NCBI GenBank assembly: GCA_037389465.1
Contig: JAZARR010000221.1
Location: 970,501-1,034,500 of the forward strand
Length of the DNA: 64,000 nucleotides
Reading direction: 5' to 3'
DNA from: Baylisascaris procyonis
Taxonomy: Eukaryota; Nematoda; Chromadorea; Rhabditida; Ascarididae
Below are positions 23,601 through 34,836 of this stretch, one piece after another (position 1 is the stretch's first letter; every line of letters begins with the position of its first letter). Position numbers and translations under genes: made by a program. The notes beneath the pieces are model-generated. The model worked only from the letters and a program-made list of their open reading frames with translations, was not told the origin of the DNA and ran no database searches.

Positions 23601-23818
23601 TGTGAATGGCGAGCAGGTATTATTCTGTAGACACATGTAACGCTAGTTTTCGATTTAGGAATACCATCAGCGCTCATGCTTGCCAAGGCTGTATCACAGT
23701 GACAAATCCTGCTTCGGAAAGCCTTAAGCATATGACGTACATGCCAGAATGATTCGGATGAGTTTCAGTAACGAAACGTTTTCCCAATAAAAGAGTTGTG
23801 GGGAGCATTTCAAACGGA
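20644..23818 (-). pseudogene. TIL-domain serine protease inhibitor, copy C (pseudogene)
   Basis: Exon 1 (23818-23795) still codes MLPTTLLL, but its donor has changed from gtaaga in copy A to ggaaaa. Exon 2 (22619-22518) is intact and nearly identical to copy A. Exon 3 is no longer recognisable near 21760-21830, where only scattered short matches to copy A remain. In the last exon (about 20815-20644) the final cysteine codon is TGA, two N-terminal cysteines of the domain are lost, and the region around its acceptor has changed; the loop CPRTC survives. At least four independent disabling changes make a functional product very unlikely. The retained exon 2 is notable but can be explained by the young age of the duplication. 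Confidence 0.85.
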
Positions 23819-23857
23819 ACACTGGTCGGTAAAAGAGTTATTCTCTACTCCTCCACC

Positions 23858-23864
23858 TTATATA
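23858..23864 (-). promoter_or_regulatory. TATA-like element of TIL copy C
   Basis: TATATAA on the minus strand, about 40 bases upstream of the old start codon, at the same place as in copy A. It probably has no functional target now. Confidence 0.4.
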
Positions 23865-24002
23865 GGGCATTCAAAGATGACGCTTATGATGTTTCTTCCA
23901 CGCCATTTTTCATTCTCAAATTGTTCTAAACTGCAATTAACCGCTGTCAGCTACAAAGCTGGCTCCTAGTTAAACTCGATTCTGAGTTCTCCATCACTAC
24001 TT

Positions 24003-24084
24003 AGCGTTTTTTACAAATTCGTGTTAAGCGCATCATAGTTAGAAGCGTTTTTTACAAATTCGTGTTAAGCGCATCATAGTTAGA
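24003..24084. repeat. 41-bp exact tandem duplication
   Basis: Two adjacent identical units starting agcgttttttacaaattcg (24003-24043 and 24044-24084). Copy A upstream DNA has no such doubling, so this is recent. No coding role. Confidence 0.9.
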
Positions 24085-24140
24085 CTAGCTGGTTTCAAAC
24101 TGAAAGCCAAAGAAGCTGGATGAGTTATGATATGGGAATA

Positions 24141-24621
24141 ATCTAGACGATGAGAGCATTCCTGTATTAACTTCCTCCATCCGATAGCTTCGAAAAAGAA
24201 TTTGATACACTTACAGGCGCTAAAAATTTGAATGCTTTTGTATGCATTTGCAACCGATCGGATAGCAAGATGAGCGTGGGAAATTAAATTTGTTTCTAAA
24301 ATATTGTTGCATTATTGTGCATATTTTATCATTTGCTGTTAACTTGCGAGGTTGTTTGAGGGGTTTCTGGAGCAAATATGTTGAAGCATAAGTTGTGTTG
24401 CTTCCTGTGGCAAGCCTTCGTTTTCTTTAAAGAACATATTTCAGAATAGTACATGCTACTAACGAAAAAATTCGGCACTAGGATGAGCCTTGAACTGAAT
24501 TCTTAGCGGTTCTACTTGATGAGGATAGCCTTGCCTTGCCACGTATCTGGAGGTCTTGACCCTGCAGCCACGGATACAGGAATGCTCTCATCGTCTAGAT
24601 AATACAGGAATGCTCTCATCG
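24141..24621. repeat. Inverted repeat, one left arm and two right arms
   Basis: The 27 bases at 24141-24167 are the exact reverse complement of 24574-24600, and 24148-24168 is the exact reverse complement of 24601-24621. The right arm is therefore doubled in tandem. About 400 bases of duplicated-unit DNA lie between the arms. Possible miniature transposon ends or a foldback element; no coding capacity seen. Confidence 0.85.
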
Positions 24622-25065
24622 CCCCTCAAAGGGGCGCATTTATCTATGCTGTCCTCATCCACAAGCCCTGCACCAGGGCGTAAGATTAGCCGAGGTACGA
24701 TGGGGCGCGCATAGCATCTCACTTTGGCAACATCACTCCCTCTCTACCCCCCTCCCCACCTCCACATCCGTTCATGCGATGAGTCAGCCATCCTCGTTTG
24801 TAAACATGTGAATCACGAGGTTCCGTTACTCCACGCCCAATCGCAGCGAGGCCTGACACGCGCTATGCCGCATGAGTAATCGTGCACGTGAAAAAGGAGT
24901 AATCCTCAACTACTTCCTCACACTGATAGGGAGGAGGGATATGGTTAATGGAGCTTCCTGAGTATTTCATCTCTTACGCTGTGCAGTTAAACAGCACAAC
25001 AGTTGCGAGTAGGATATGTGTAATAATTAGTCTTCCTCATGTTTTATACAAGTAATCATTAAGGA

Positions 25066-25210
25066 CAGTCATCGAATTTAATGCAGTTTCTTTGAGCGTC
25101 ACGGACGAAACCTGCACCAGCAAGACATTCACAGCCTGGTGGACGGCAATTTCTCGTGCAGGGGACAAGTCTTTGTGCACATCCTCGATATTGTGATCAC
25201 TGCTTGTTTT
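25066..25210 (-). pseudogene. Dead second-domain exon of TIL copy D
   Basis: This aligns with exon 4 of copy B, but the tryptophan codon has become TGA, two cysteines have become tyrosine, four codons including one cysteine are deleted, and the acceptor is weakened. The second half (loop CTRNC to the terminal CP) is still nearly identical to copy B. It lies downstream of the new stop of copy D and is not translated in my model. Confidence 0.85.
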
Positions 25211-25302
25211 CTTTGTAACTATGCTATTCCATAATGACAAAGTTTCATCAGTGATTTTATTTTGGGGGCCACTAAAAATTTTAGTCGAATTTTTTACGAA
25301 AT

Positions 25303-26486
25303 TCATGCCGCGACTTGATTCTGCGGGCACATATATTCAGGAATGCACTTCCGGTCTTCCGTGCATCTCACTTCCCTCCAAGCGGCACATTCGCACGACG
25401 GTGGTAGGCACCCTTGGTTACACGGAGTCTGCAAATACCATCATGACTGACAATCTATTGGTCATTCGAATAGATCTGCGCTCCAGTCATTCTTGGTGGG
25501 ATAAGCCTATATATGAACGTGGAACTGATTTTAACGTGAACAAATTAGTGCATTTTGTGAACGTGTGGCTCTATTCTGGGAGTGGGCGAGCTTGAAAAAT
25601 ACCTTTCGTAGAAAATTCTTACGAACGAACGGATAAACAGAGTCGCGAGTATGTTATTCAGTTTTTAATCAGTTAATAGCAGTTTACTATATTATTCAGT
25701 GTCATGAAGGCATTGCCAAAGCGAATATCTTGCAAACTTTTCTGTACACACTTCTTCATTTTTTGATGATAAAACATTGTCCCCGCTATCGGTGCGTTGT
25801 TTTCGGAAACAAATATCAACGTTTGCTTATAAGTTTAAAATTATAAATGATAGGAAACTGTGTTACATCTTCGGGTTCTCCACATTTCAGCTCGCAGCCA
25901 GTGCACTCAGTCCAGATCTCATTGGGACCACAACTTTCTTGGCCGGCCGAGGCGAAAGCAACCAATGCCTGAAATCAATGCTCCTATATATTATTTCACG
26001 AGGTGACAGCTGGGTATCCAAGGTGAATTAATGAAAATAGAGAGACTTGAGATGTAACTGACAGATGGAATATGGAAGAATCTACATGCACATGTAAAAA
26101 CAAGTCGTTCAAACTGCAAAATAGCAAAAAGTTGTAGCTATTTAGAGGATCAGTTGCTTATATTGGAATTGCAACCCTCTCAGAAGTGTGGAAAGGATAT
26201 ACTTAGCTTTTTTGAGCTCTTTGAAAATTCCAATACAAGATGGAATTTCCATTGAAGGTTTCTGAACATACCGCTCGATCATTTCCCCATATTCACAGTA
26301 ATACTTTGTGTTTAAAGAAAGCCTTTATGGGTCGGCGAGAGAATCGTAGGTCAGCTCTCGTCGATTTATTTCATCTAATAAAATTGGGCAATTATGGCAC
26401 AAAGGAAATCCCCTTCATGTAGCTTTGTGAGCCAAAAAAATTTTAGCCTTGAAATTGCTTACGATGAGGACGATAGCGAAGAGCAT
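25303..26486 (-). CDS. Secreted single-domain TIL inhibitor (copy D, shortened)
   Basis: Three exons: 26486-26463 (MLFAIVLI), 25968-25867 and 25428-25303, all with good splice signals and phase-0 joins, giving 83 residues. Signal peptide to about residue 16, then one TIL domain. Exon 3 no longer has copy B's donor; it reads through to a TGA seven codons after the last domain cysteine (Cys76), so the product ends after one domain. The reactive loop is CNQGC, putting Gln47 at the P1 place instead of Leu. Arg64 of copy B is Cys here, giving eleven cysteines, an odd number that leaves one free thiol. It could be a working inhibitor with new specificity, or an early pseudogene whose frame is not yet broken. 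The second-domain exon downstream is clearly dead. Confidence 0.65.
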
Positions 26487-26549
26487 TGTCAGTGGATCTG
26501 TCCGTTGGATAAAGTAGGGGCTCACTGTCGATGGATAACTTCAACTACC

Positions 26550-26556
26550 TTTTATA
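26550..26556 (-). promoter_or_regulatory. TATA box of TIL copy D
   Basis: TATAAAA on the minus strand, about 65 bases upstream of the ATG, with flanks conserved with copy B. An intact promoter supports copy D being transcribed. Confidence 0.5.
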
Positions 26557-26930
26557 GCGACAATTTCGCAGGTGCTGATTACCATGCTGATTACCAACAG
26601 CGTCTCTAGTAACATTCTCTCCCTTTGCTTGCGCAACAAAAAAATACGTGTAAACTGCGATGCGATGAATACTAGTAATATTTTAGTTTCAATCGATGGA
26701 CATAAAAAGTGCTTTGTCTAAGAACAGCATGATGTCCAACACAGCAATTACAAAAACAACGGAAGCTTATAATAAATGATCTAATTAAAATGAACTACCA
26801 GCGTTTAGCAGTTGACATATCCAATAACCTGATCAACACGGTATTGCTTGTCAGCCTCTGACCGTGAATCTCACTTATAGAAATTCCGATGCCACAGAAT
26901 TCAATGCGCAAATAAAGAAAGCTGATATTT

Positions 26931-29900
26931 GTTATATTTTCTGAAGCTTAAGGATATTTCTTGAACCGTCTGATGTGATGTTTTCTTTGGGCGATCGAAG
27001 AGGTGCTTTTTTCGCTACGACTCTGATTTCTCCACAAATTGTTAGCGTTTTAGCGAATGGGCGAAAATTGATGCTCATCGCAACAACGACTGATAGAGCG
27101 CACTGCAAAAATCCGCCGCTATCTCGATGAAGTATCCAATGAAAACTCCATACCCCAAGCTCACTATCGGCTGCTTTCGTTGAACTGATTCTTGATTTGA
27201 AGAACAATATTCGAATGTGAGTTTGTGATAGAAATATTGTTGCTGAGTCAGTTTAAAGCGATGAGATTCTGACAGCGTATCGATGCAATAATTTGGCATA
27301 TTGATGTACAGTGAATGACATATTGTGTGATGCAATTGAAGAAATGCCGTTCTATTTGCCTAGCGTAGAAACTGAATTGTTCTAAATAACCATCTCCAAA
27401 AATACTCCAATACATTTTTCGATCTTTTTCAGCTGAACTGCCAAAAAGAAACTGAAAAAGATTTTATGCTCTATGGCACATTTTTTTGATATTGTTTTCG
27501 ACAGTAGCATATTTAAGCCCCATCAGTTCCCTAGAAGGCTCGCTGGCAGATACATCAGATCATTTTGACAAGAAGTGGCCGAAAATTCAGTCTCATAGGG
27601 TTTCGGAACTCGCCTTTATTGAGATTTGCCATCTGTACCCTCTTCATCTACGAAAAAATTCATCTGCAATATTTGAAGACCCAATGAGTCATGTGCTACA
27701 ATACTAGTTGCTTTCCGATGGATGGATTTTATTATGCATGCAGCTGATATTCGTTTAGCACTCGCATAATTCGGTAATAAACAGACAAACGGTTGCGTGG
27801 TTTCTTTGCATAAAAATGATTTCGATCGAACGGTTATCGATGCGTTTCCATGAATCATTGGTTCTTTTTTTCGATATAACAGCTGCAATCATCATTTGTT
27901 TCATCAAACGGTGAACACTTTATCGTTTCGAAATGAGGGGTGCGATTTGTAAACAAACCATTGTTCATTCATTTTGATGTGTTCGCCATAAAATAAAGTG
28001 GAATATCTGTGACTAATCAAACACTGCAATTACAGAAAATATTTGAATGCTATGACATAGACATTATGTCAGTTGAAGAATATTTTATGTATGCGTCGAG
28101 CCTGCTTGATTTCATCTTGCAATCTATTTCGTTCGAATAAATCGCTTTGTGATGTGAAATTCTGCCTTCTATGAGTGGTCTATTGGAAAGAAACTCAAAT
28201 GAAAACAAGCAGAAAGTTCAGGAAGCGTCCAAGGATTGAAGTTGATTTCCTCAGACGCATTATGGGACGGATCTCTCGGGCAAATAGCGAACAACTAGCA
28301 ATCATCTCGAAATCGAAAGACATTTTTATTCTAGAGAAAAATTTTAAGTGAAGGAAATGTTTTGTTCATAATTAAAGCGTCGCTAACAATTAACACTTCC
28401 GAATTACAATCCAAGCTTCATTTTTCTTGTGGTTTTGAGGACTACCTTATGAAAAAAAAACCACTTGGCACGATGGTGGTAGTTGCAACCGCATTTCCCT
28501 TATAATCTTTATATCTTCACATTTGGCTCGTTAACACGATCACTTAAATCCATAAGTACGATGTCGCATTTTAAACCGAATTTCGAGTTGATCCATCAAT
28601 TTGCACATCAGTTTCATAGTGATATTTCCTTATCTAATAGCTAGCCCACTTTACTATTCAAGCTTCTTATATAGTTCATATATGGTTCTCGATATATTGA
28701 GGATTACGAAAACATTGTTTTCGTCTACATGTTCGCCCATTGGTTTCACAGAAGCTAATAAGGTTGTTGGAATATGCTCTCTAAACTTTCCTAGCAGAAT
28801 GTTTCATCATCGTTTACAGTCTGCTTTGAGGTGCGCAACTTTTTTTGCAGCACATAAATTAGAATGAACGTATCTTTCACTCAGAAGTTCTAACATTTTC
28901 ACGTTGTCATTATTACTTTCTTTCACACTGAAATTCATTGCGATGTTGAATGAGAACTCTCAAGACGAACTTCCTCTATGATGGCCTCTGATGTGCTGTC
29001 CTATTTGTTTTTTCTTTTCGTGTTTTTTTCTGATTTATTTGTTTTTGTTATGTATATGTATGCTTATAGAAGTTACCATCACATAGTCTTTCACTTCGCT
29101 TATTTATCAAAGGAATAACCTGATGGACACTACGCAACAAAAATATTGGTTAGGGAAGCCGCATGAGTGCTGAAAGTGGAAATGCCGTTATAGTGCTCTT
29201 CTGAAATAAATTTCGCTATGGCGTTTTGAATTCTCTGCGCTGCATCCGAAAAATTATAAGCGATCTTTTCATATGAGCATCTCAATTTGCACAACTTGCA
29301 CACATCCAACAAAGAAATATGTACTGTTCTTTTTATGCTTTTTAGACGTTATAGCGAATTTTATTGTTCTGTTGAAGGTTGTTTCACCTTTTCATATTTT
29401 CTGTCACTCTTATTTTCGCACAATTTGGGACATTCGTAAGTTGGATCTGGAGATTATCACCATTTAGGCTCGAGTTGAAAGTTCAAAAATGATCGACACC
29501 ATCACTTATTGCGTCTGATCAAATGAATACGCAGAAGTCCAACGGTTTTATCAAAAAGTTCAAAGCTAAGACTTTAATTAACAAATTTGCGGTGTTACTT
29601 CATCTTCAACTTGTGAAAGTTTAGTCTCTCAGTAAATATTAACGAAAACTGCTCTCCGTAAATCAAATAACGAAGTTTGCAAAATGAAAAGTAAAAGAGG
29701 GCTTAATATCAAAACGTTGCTGCAAGGGATTACGATAAAAAGTGATCAGGTAATGTTTACTGAACCACCCGTAAGTTTCCGAAATCCATAATTTAATAAT
29801 GGAGATGTTAATAAAATGCTCTAACTTCTGCAATTTTCTGCTCGAGTGGTGCTATGCAATGAAGATTGCTGCATTGCTTCATTCTCATTATCGATGCATA

Positions 29901-29989
29901 AATCATGCTTCGCAATATCAAACTATTTTCTCAGAAGCTTAAAAATAGGGCTAATGCAAAATGTGACAAAGCATATGAAGATGTGCGCA
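26931..29989. other. Intergenic DNA between the TIL cluster and the collagen
   Basis: Only short overlapping open frames on both strands, without splice context or recognisable motifs. I see no gene. Confidence 0.5.
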
Positions 29990-32900
29990 TCAGAAACGCC
30001 TTTTGTATCCGTTAGCGACGACGGCTTCTTCGTTTCTTTTTGGACAGGCGCAATATTCGGCGTCGTGACCAGGCTCACCTTCGTCTCCAGGCTCACCAGG
30101 TGCACCCTAAATTGATCACAATAACTCATTTGACTGAGAAGTATTAATTCCTTTCAAGAGGAAATCATAAAGTGAGAGACATATGTTGTTTAAGAAACAA
30201 ATGCTGACTTCCTCTTCTAGATCTATTGCCGAAAGAGAGAAGAGCAAAGCAAATGTCATAACAAGTACTTGAATCTAAACATTCTACCTAAAAATTCCTC
30301 CACGGTTACAAAAAGTCGGTTCACATCACTGAAAATTGATGGCCATCACCGATATCCCAATCGACGCGATGCTTTGTTTTTAGTCATCATTTGGGAACAA
30401 ATGTGTCAATAGAGCAAGAAATATTCTAACGTAAATACTATGGAGCCAAATTCGAATTTACGGGAGAGGGAGAGAAAAGTGGCCACTCCTGATTGGCTAA
30501 AAACGCGAATAGGCTCGTAATTCGATTCATTTCGTTCAAAAGTGAAATGCTTATAATTCATCTTTCTTGACTCTAAGTTCATCCACTTTTATCCTCGAAA
30601 CGGGCGATGCATTTTCTCACCTATTTTGGATGATCAGCTGAAGTATTTCTTATCAGGGATTATTTCATTCACTACTCAGAATGTCTTACTGCTCGTCGGA
30701 AATCTGTGAAAAGATAGCCTCAAAAGTTTGGAATGCGTCGATAATAAAAACTGAAATTAAATACCAGTTCTCCGTCTTTGCCAGGTGCTCCTTGCGGTCC
30801 ACGTTCACCAGGTGGTCCAGCCATGCCAGGTGGTCCAGTGTCACCCTTCTTACCTTCATCGCCAACAAGGCCTGGTTTGCCAGGTATTCCTTTGAAACCT
30901 TTCCTACCAATAGCGTGCTCAGTGTTCTCCCCTGCTTCACCTGGTGGCCCCTCCAGTCCTGGTGGTCCCGGAGGTCCTACAGGTCCCATCTGAAACATTT
31001 CAAATGAGTGCAACAAACATAGGCAGCATGTATTGCCAATTATTAAACGAGCACGAAAAGCGGGTCATATTTCCCCAAAGCCAACTGTAGGAAATGGTGG
31101 AGAATTAAAATACGACGCGGAAACGAGGAAAAGTGAGAACATTAAACGAAATAATAATGGTAAGATGAGCATTGCAGAAAACGCTGCTGAAAGCTAAGAT
31201 GCCAATCAACTAATCAAGAATAGAACCTATATGTACCTACTAAAGAACATAATGTTTGGAGGATCAGAAAGATCTTGCGAAATAACTCGACGATTCCATG
31301 AATGAATGCACAAAGCGACTTGATGCGTATGCTCTATCCCCAGCTCGACAATTTAAATAGAAATAATATGAAGTGCAAACTTGTCCAGGGAAACCGGGTT
31401 GCCCGTCTCTTCCTGGCATACCGGCATGTCCTCGGGAGCCGCGCATTCCACGTGGTCCTGATCGCCCTTGAGGTCCTGGTAGTCCTTGCGGTCCGGATGG
31501 ACAGTGGAAACACTTATCGAACTGTTGAAGTTGAGCCTGCACGTCATCAGCCCCAACTCCATCAGCCCCTTTCTAAACAAAAGTTATTTATGTTAGGCGA
31601 TGAGTAGTAGACAGATGTCTGGTTTTACTGGGATGAGCACAAGACACTCTTACTGTTCCTTTCATTGCAGAATGATTGAATGCTTAGTAAGATGCTGTGT
31701 GTTTCGTGCAGAAATTGGTTTATTGAATCTGCCAGAAGCATTATGGAACCAAAACATGTGAAAATAGTAATTTGCTAACCATTCCATCCATTCCATCCAA
31801 GCCATCCATACCTGGCTCTCCTTTTGGTCCCGGTGGTCCAGATGGACATGTGTTTTCCAAGTCACAGTTACATTTCTCTGAAAAAGGAGCGGAAATGAGA
31901 GATGTATTAAGATCACTTTCCGATATTGCAAACGCGCTTCAGCAAATTGGATATTTTGCAAAAAATATGACGACCAAAAATATGAGGCTGTTATATAGGA
32001 GGAATAAAACAATCAAAAAAAAATTATTATGCAGGTAATGTTAGCAGAGAGAAAGAGAGAGAGATTGAATATGCGTCAAAGAAGCACGAAAAATTTGGGA
32101 AAATTGGCCACCTGGTTCTGCTCGGACTCCATACGAAACGGGTGGCGGATGACTAGGCGGATATGCTGAAAAACGTTCTTTCAAAGAACACAACTATTGG
32201 TAAGTCGCACATAGAGTATTTTTCAATCAACCTATTTATTATTTGTGCTCTCAAATATCTTGAATATTTATGCATAGCTGAAATGATTAATACCGTTCCC
32301 GCCGCTCGTTCCAGATGATCTTGAACGCTTTCTGGTGGTATATATTAGTAATTGTGCCCAAAATGGTTTTCAAAAGTCGCCATTTGACTGATTCCTTCTT
32401 TCACTGATTGCGTCGCAAATCTGCAGCTCGGTGTTTTTCGAAAGATGATAGTTTCAGAAATGTTCACAAGAATTTCGCACATAAATATGTTAAAACATCT
32501 CTAGTCCATGTTTGAACTGCTTTTATGCAACTCAGCCCCAGACACCGTTTCTTTGACTGAAATTGCAATCGTTATATTGAGTAAAAAAACTCGCTCGCAA
32601 GAGGTGAAATCCATAAATTTTTCATGAGATACCTTCGGAGCGTAGTGGAGGTGCAGATGGTGCAGGTGACTGGTAATAAGATTGTCGACGTTCACGATTC
32701 TTTGCTCCCATCGCCACCATCTCTTTCCAAAGGTCACTTGATTTCATCTGCATAATTCAATGACGAGCTTCTTCAACAAAATGCGATCAGACATTTTTAT
32801 CACAATTTCTAAGGTAATCGAATTTCTCAAGTCAGATCGATTCTAGCATATCACAATTTAAGTTCCTGTGATAGCTAATTTGATACCTTACAACTCTCGG

Positions 32901-33324
32901 GAACGAAAATGCAACCTACTGAATTCAAACACATGTGGCACTCATATGAATTGTTAGTTTGTACGTTTATTTCGGAATGATTTAAGCATTCATCCATTTC
33001 GATAGGATAGTTCCGTTGAAAAGTATCACCAACGAGCAACTGCCAACAAATAATATTATAAAGCATTCATTGTCTTTCATTCAGCTAGCTATCAACAACT
33101 GTGATAGCATGTTTTGATGTTTATCCGAAAAAGTGTGGCAAATAACACATCTGCTTCGCTACAGTAGGAGATTATGTGCAAACCTTGAACGAGTCCATTT
33201 CGAGGTTGAGCTCATTTTCAATGTTCCGAATTTCGGTGACAATCTTCGCTACAGCGACCAATAACGACAAAATTGTTCCAACACCAAGTATGGATGCAAC
33301 AACCGCTGTTGTTTTCAATGACAT
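29990..33324 (-). CDS. Nematode cuticle collagen
   Basis: Seven exons: 33324-33184, 32747-32633, 32165-32112, 31877-31780, 31572-31381, 30989-30765 and 30106-29990. All have consensus splice sites and matching phases, and together encode 313 residues, the usual size for the family. Residues 1-47 hold the N-terminal hydrophobic anchor of nematode cuticle collagens. RERR at 65-68 is the expected subtilisin-type processing site. A Pro-rich stretch leads to a first cysteine group (Cys106, 108, 114) and a first Gly-X-Y block. That block breaks off around residues 144-156 before Cys157 and Cys160, and the main Gly-X-Y region then runs to about residue 290 with short interruptions. The C-terminus has Cys294 and Cys296 (YCACPKR) and a basic tail. 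It would be secreted by the hypodermis, trimerise and be cross-linked into cuticle through the cysteines. The exact paralogue is not assigned. Confidence 0.93.
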
Positions 33325-34826
33325 ACTGCAGTACAGCTGATATGGTCATGATTAATTTCGATTTTACTATCAATTTCTATTTTCAACTTCATTTTCCATT
33401 TTATCAGAATGAATTGCGAATTTAAAGAGCTTTTTAATGCACAATATTTCATTTTCTCAGCGTTTATTCAGTGACTGCAAGATGTGCTTGCAAATTTGTT
33501 TTCCTCTATAAAACCATAAATTTTAAGTGAAGTCTACATATACATTTCAAAAATACGATTCATATGCAAAAGTTTGAAAACTCTGCAATAAAATAACGGA
33601 ACTCAGTGCTGTTCAAACTATCTGATGGATGATGATAAATGGATCATATATCACAATTGTGATGAAATAAATAAGCTGTGATAAAATGTTATCGGTTTTT
33701 GCATATTATTACACGTTCCAATATATCTCCTCCAATATATCCCCACTATTGCAAGATCAGCATAGTATCAGACCTTAAAGTGAAATAGTAAAAATTAATT
33801 TACTCCTACTCTTTTATAGTAAAATCCTCATCTTACGTGAATATTACTTAGATTATATTCAAACAGTCTGTTGGCTCTAAATGCCTCAATTTCTATTCCA
33901 TTCATTGATTGTTAGTGTAACGAAAGATTTTTCTAGTCATAGAACGGATTATACAGCACAATTTTTATATATTATAATACTTCAGAACGTCCATAGGCTC
34001 TACTGATGATCAACTGACGTAAATGACCCTGCAACTTGTAGTGAACAGTTGGATAAGAACTAACACGTGGACTAATATAATGCCAATAACGCTGGAGCTG
34101 AAGTTTATCTATAATGAAAACAAAGGCGAACAGCTTTCCGAATGACTGGCATTCGCATTGAATTCACAGGTATTTATATGTTATCAGAGATAGGGATGAA
34201 CAAATGTGACCCCTTTATTCATAACTATTATTCGAAAGGACCACCTCAAATATAGGTCATGTAGAAATGCATTCGCTATGCGAGAGAGTCAGAGAAATAT
34301 TTGCTCTGTCCTGATATGATGGATGCCCCAATTTAGCAGCATTCCATCTTTCCGAAAATATTTTATTCAACATTGTTTAGTGAGTGCGAAACCCGTTTCG
34401 TGCGTTGTGATTGCAGTGTCTTACCGCCACCTTTCTGTTCAAAGATACTTCCATATAAATGACGCAGGGCAATATCACTGAAATAAAATAATCAAGGATT
34501 GTTTTCCGGCAAATCATTCGCCTTGTGTATGCAATGCGCAGTTTGTTAAGATGCATCAGAATGGAGGTCGGTATTAAGATCACTTCAGATATTCGAAGCT
34601 TTTAAGTGAGGAGCACCAATCATCCGTATGGGAAAGTGTTAAAAGAAAGTTTTGTGCAGTTGAGGAAGCTGCAATCATTTGAGCTGAATTTATTTACTCG
34701 TTTTGAAGCACTCAGAGCAGATAATTTAAACATCCAAACAGAATATTATTATACACAACAAATCAAAAATAGTGAGATAAATAAAAGACGGTGCTTGGTG
34801 CATCATAAAGGCGAAAGTAAAGAAGC

Positions 34827-34832
34827 TTTATT
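34827..34832 (-). terminator. Polyadenylation signal of the membrane-protein gene
   Basis: AATAAA on the minus strand, starting about five bases after the stop codon at 34837-34839. This is very close to the stop, but short 3' UTRs are common in nematodes. Confidence 0.6.
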
Positions 34833-34836
34833 CATT

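Larger units (their letters stand above)
20215..24545. repeat. Segmental duplication, unit 2 (pairs with about 5160-9330)
   Basis: Second unit of the A/C duplication, in the same order and orientation. It is more damaged than unit 1 in the coding parts. It also contains a 41-bp tandem duplication (24003-24084) and one arm of an inverted repeat (24141-24168). Confidence 0.75.

Noticed and set aside
30681..31607. Plus-strand frames rich in Pro and Gly
   Set aside because: They are antisense shadows of the Gly-X-Y exons of the collagen.
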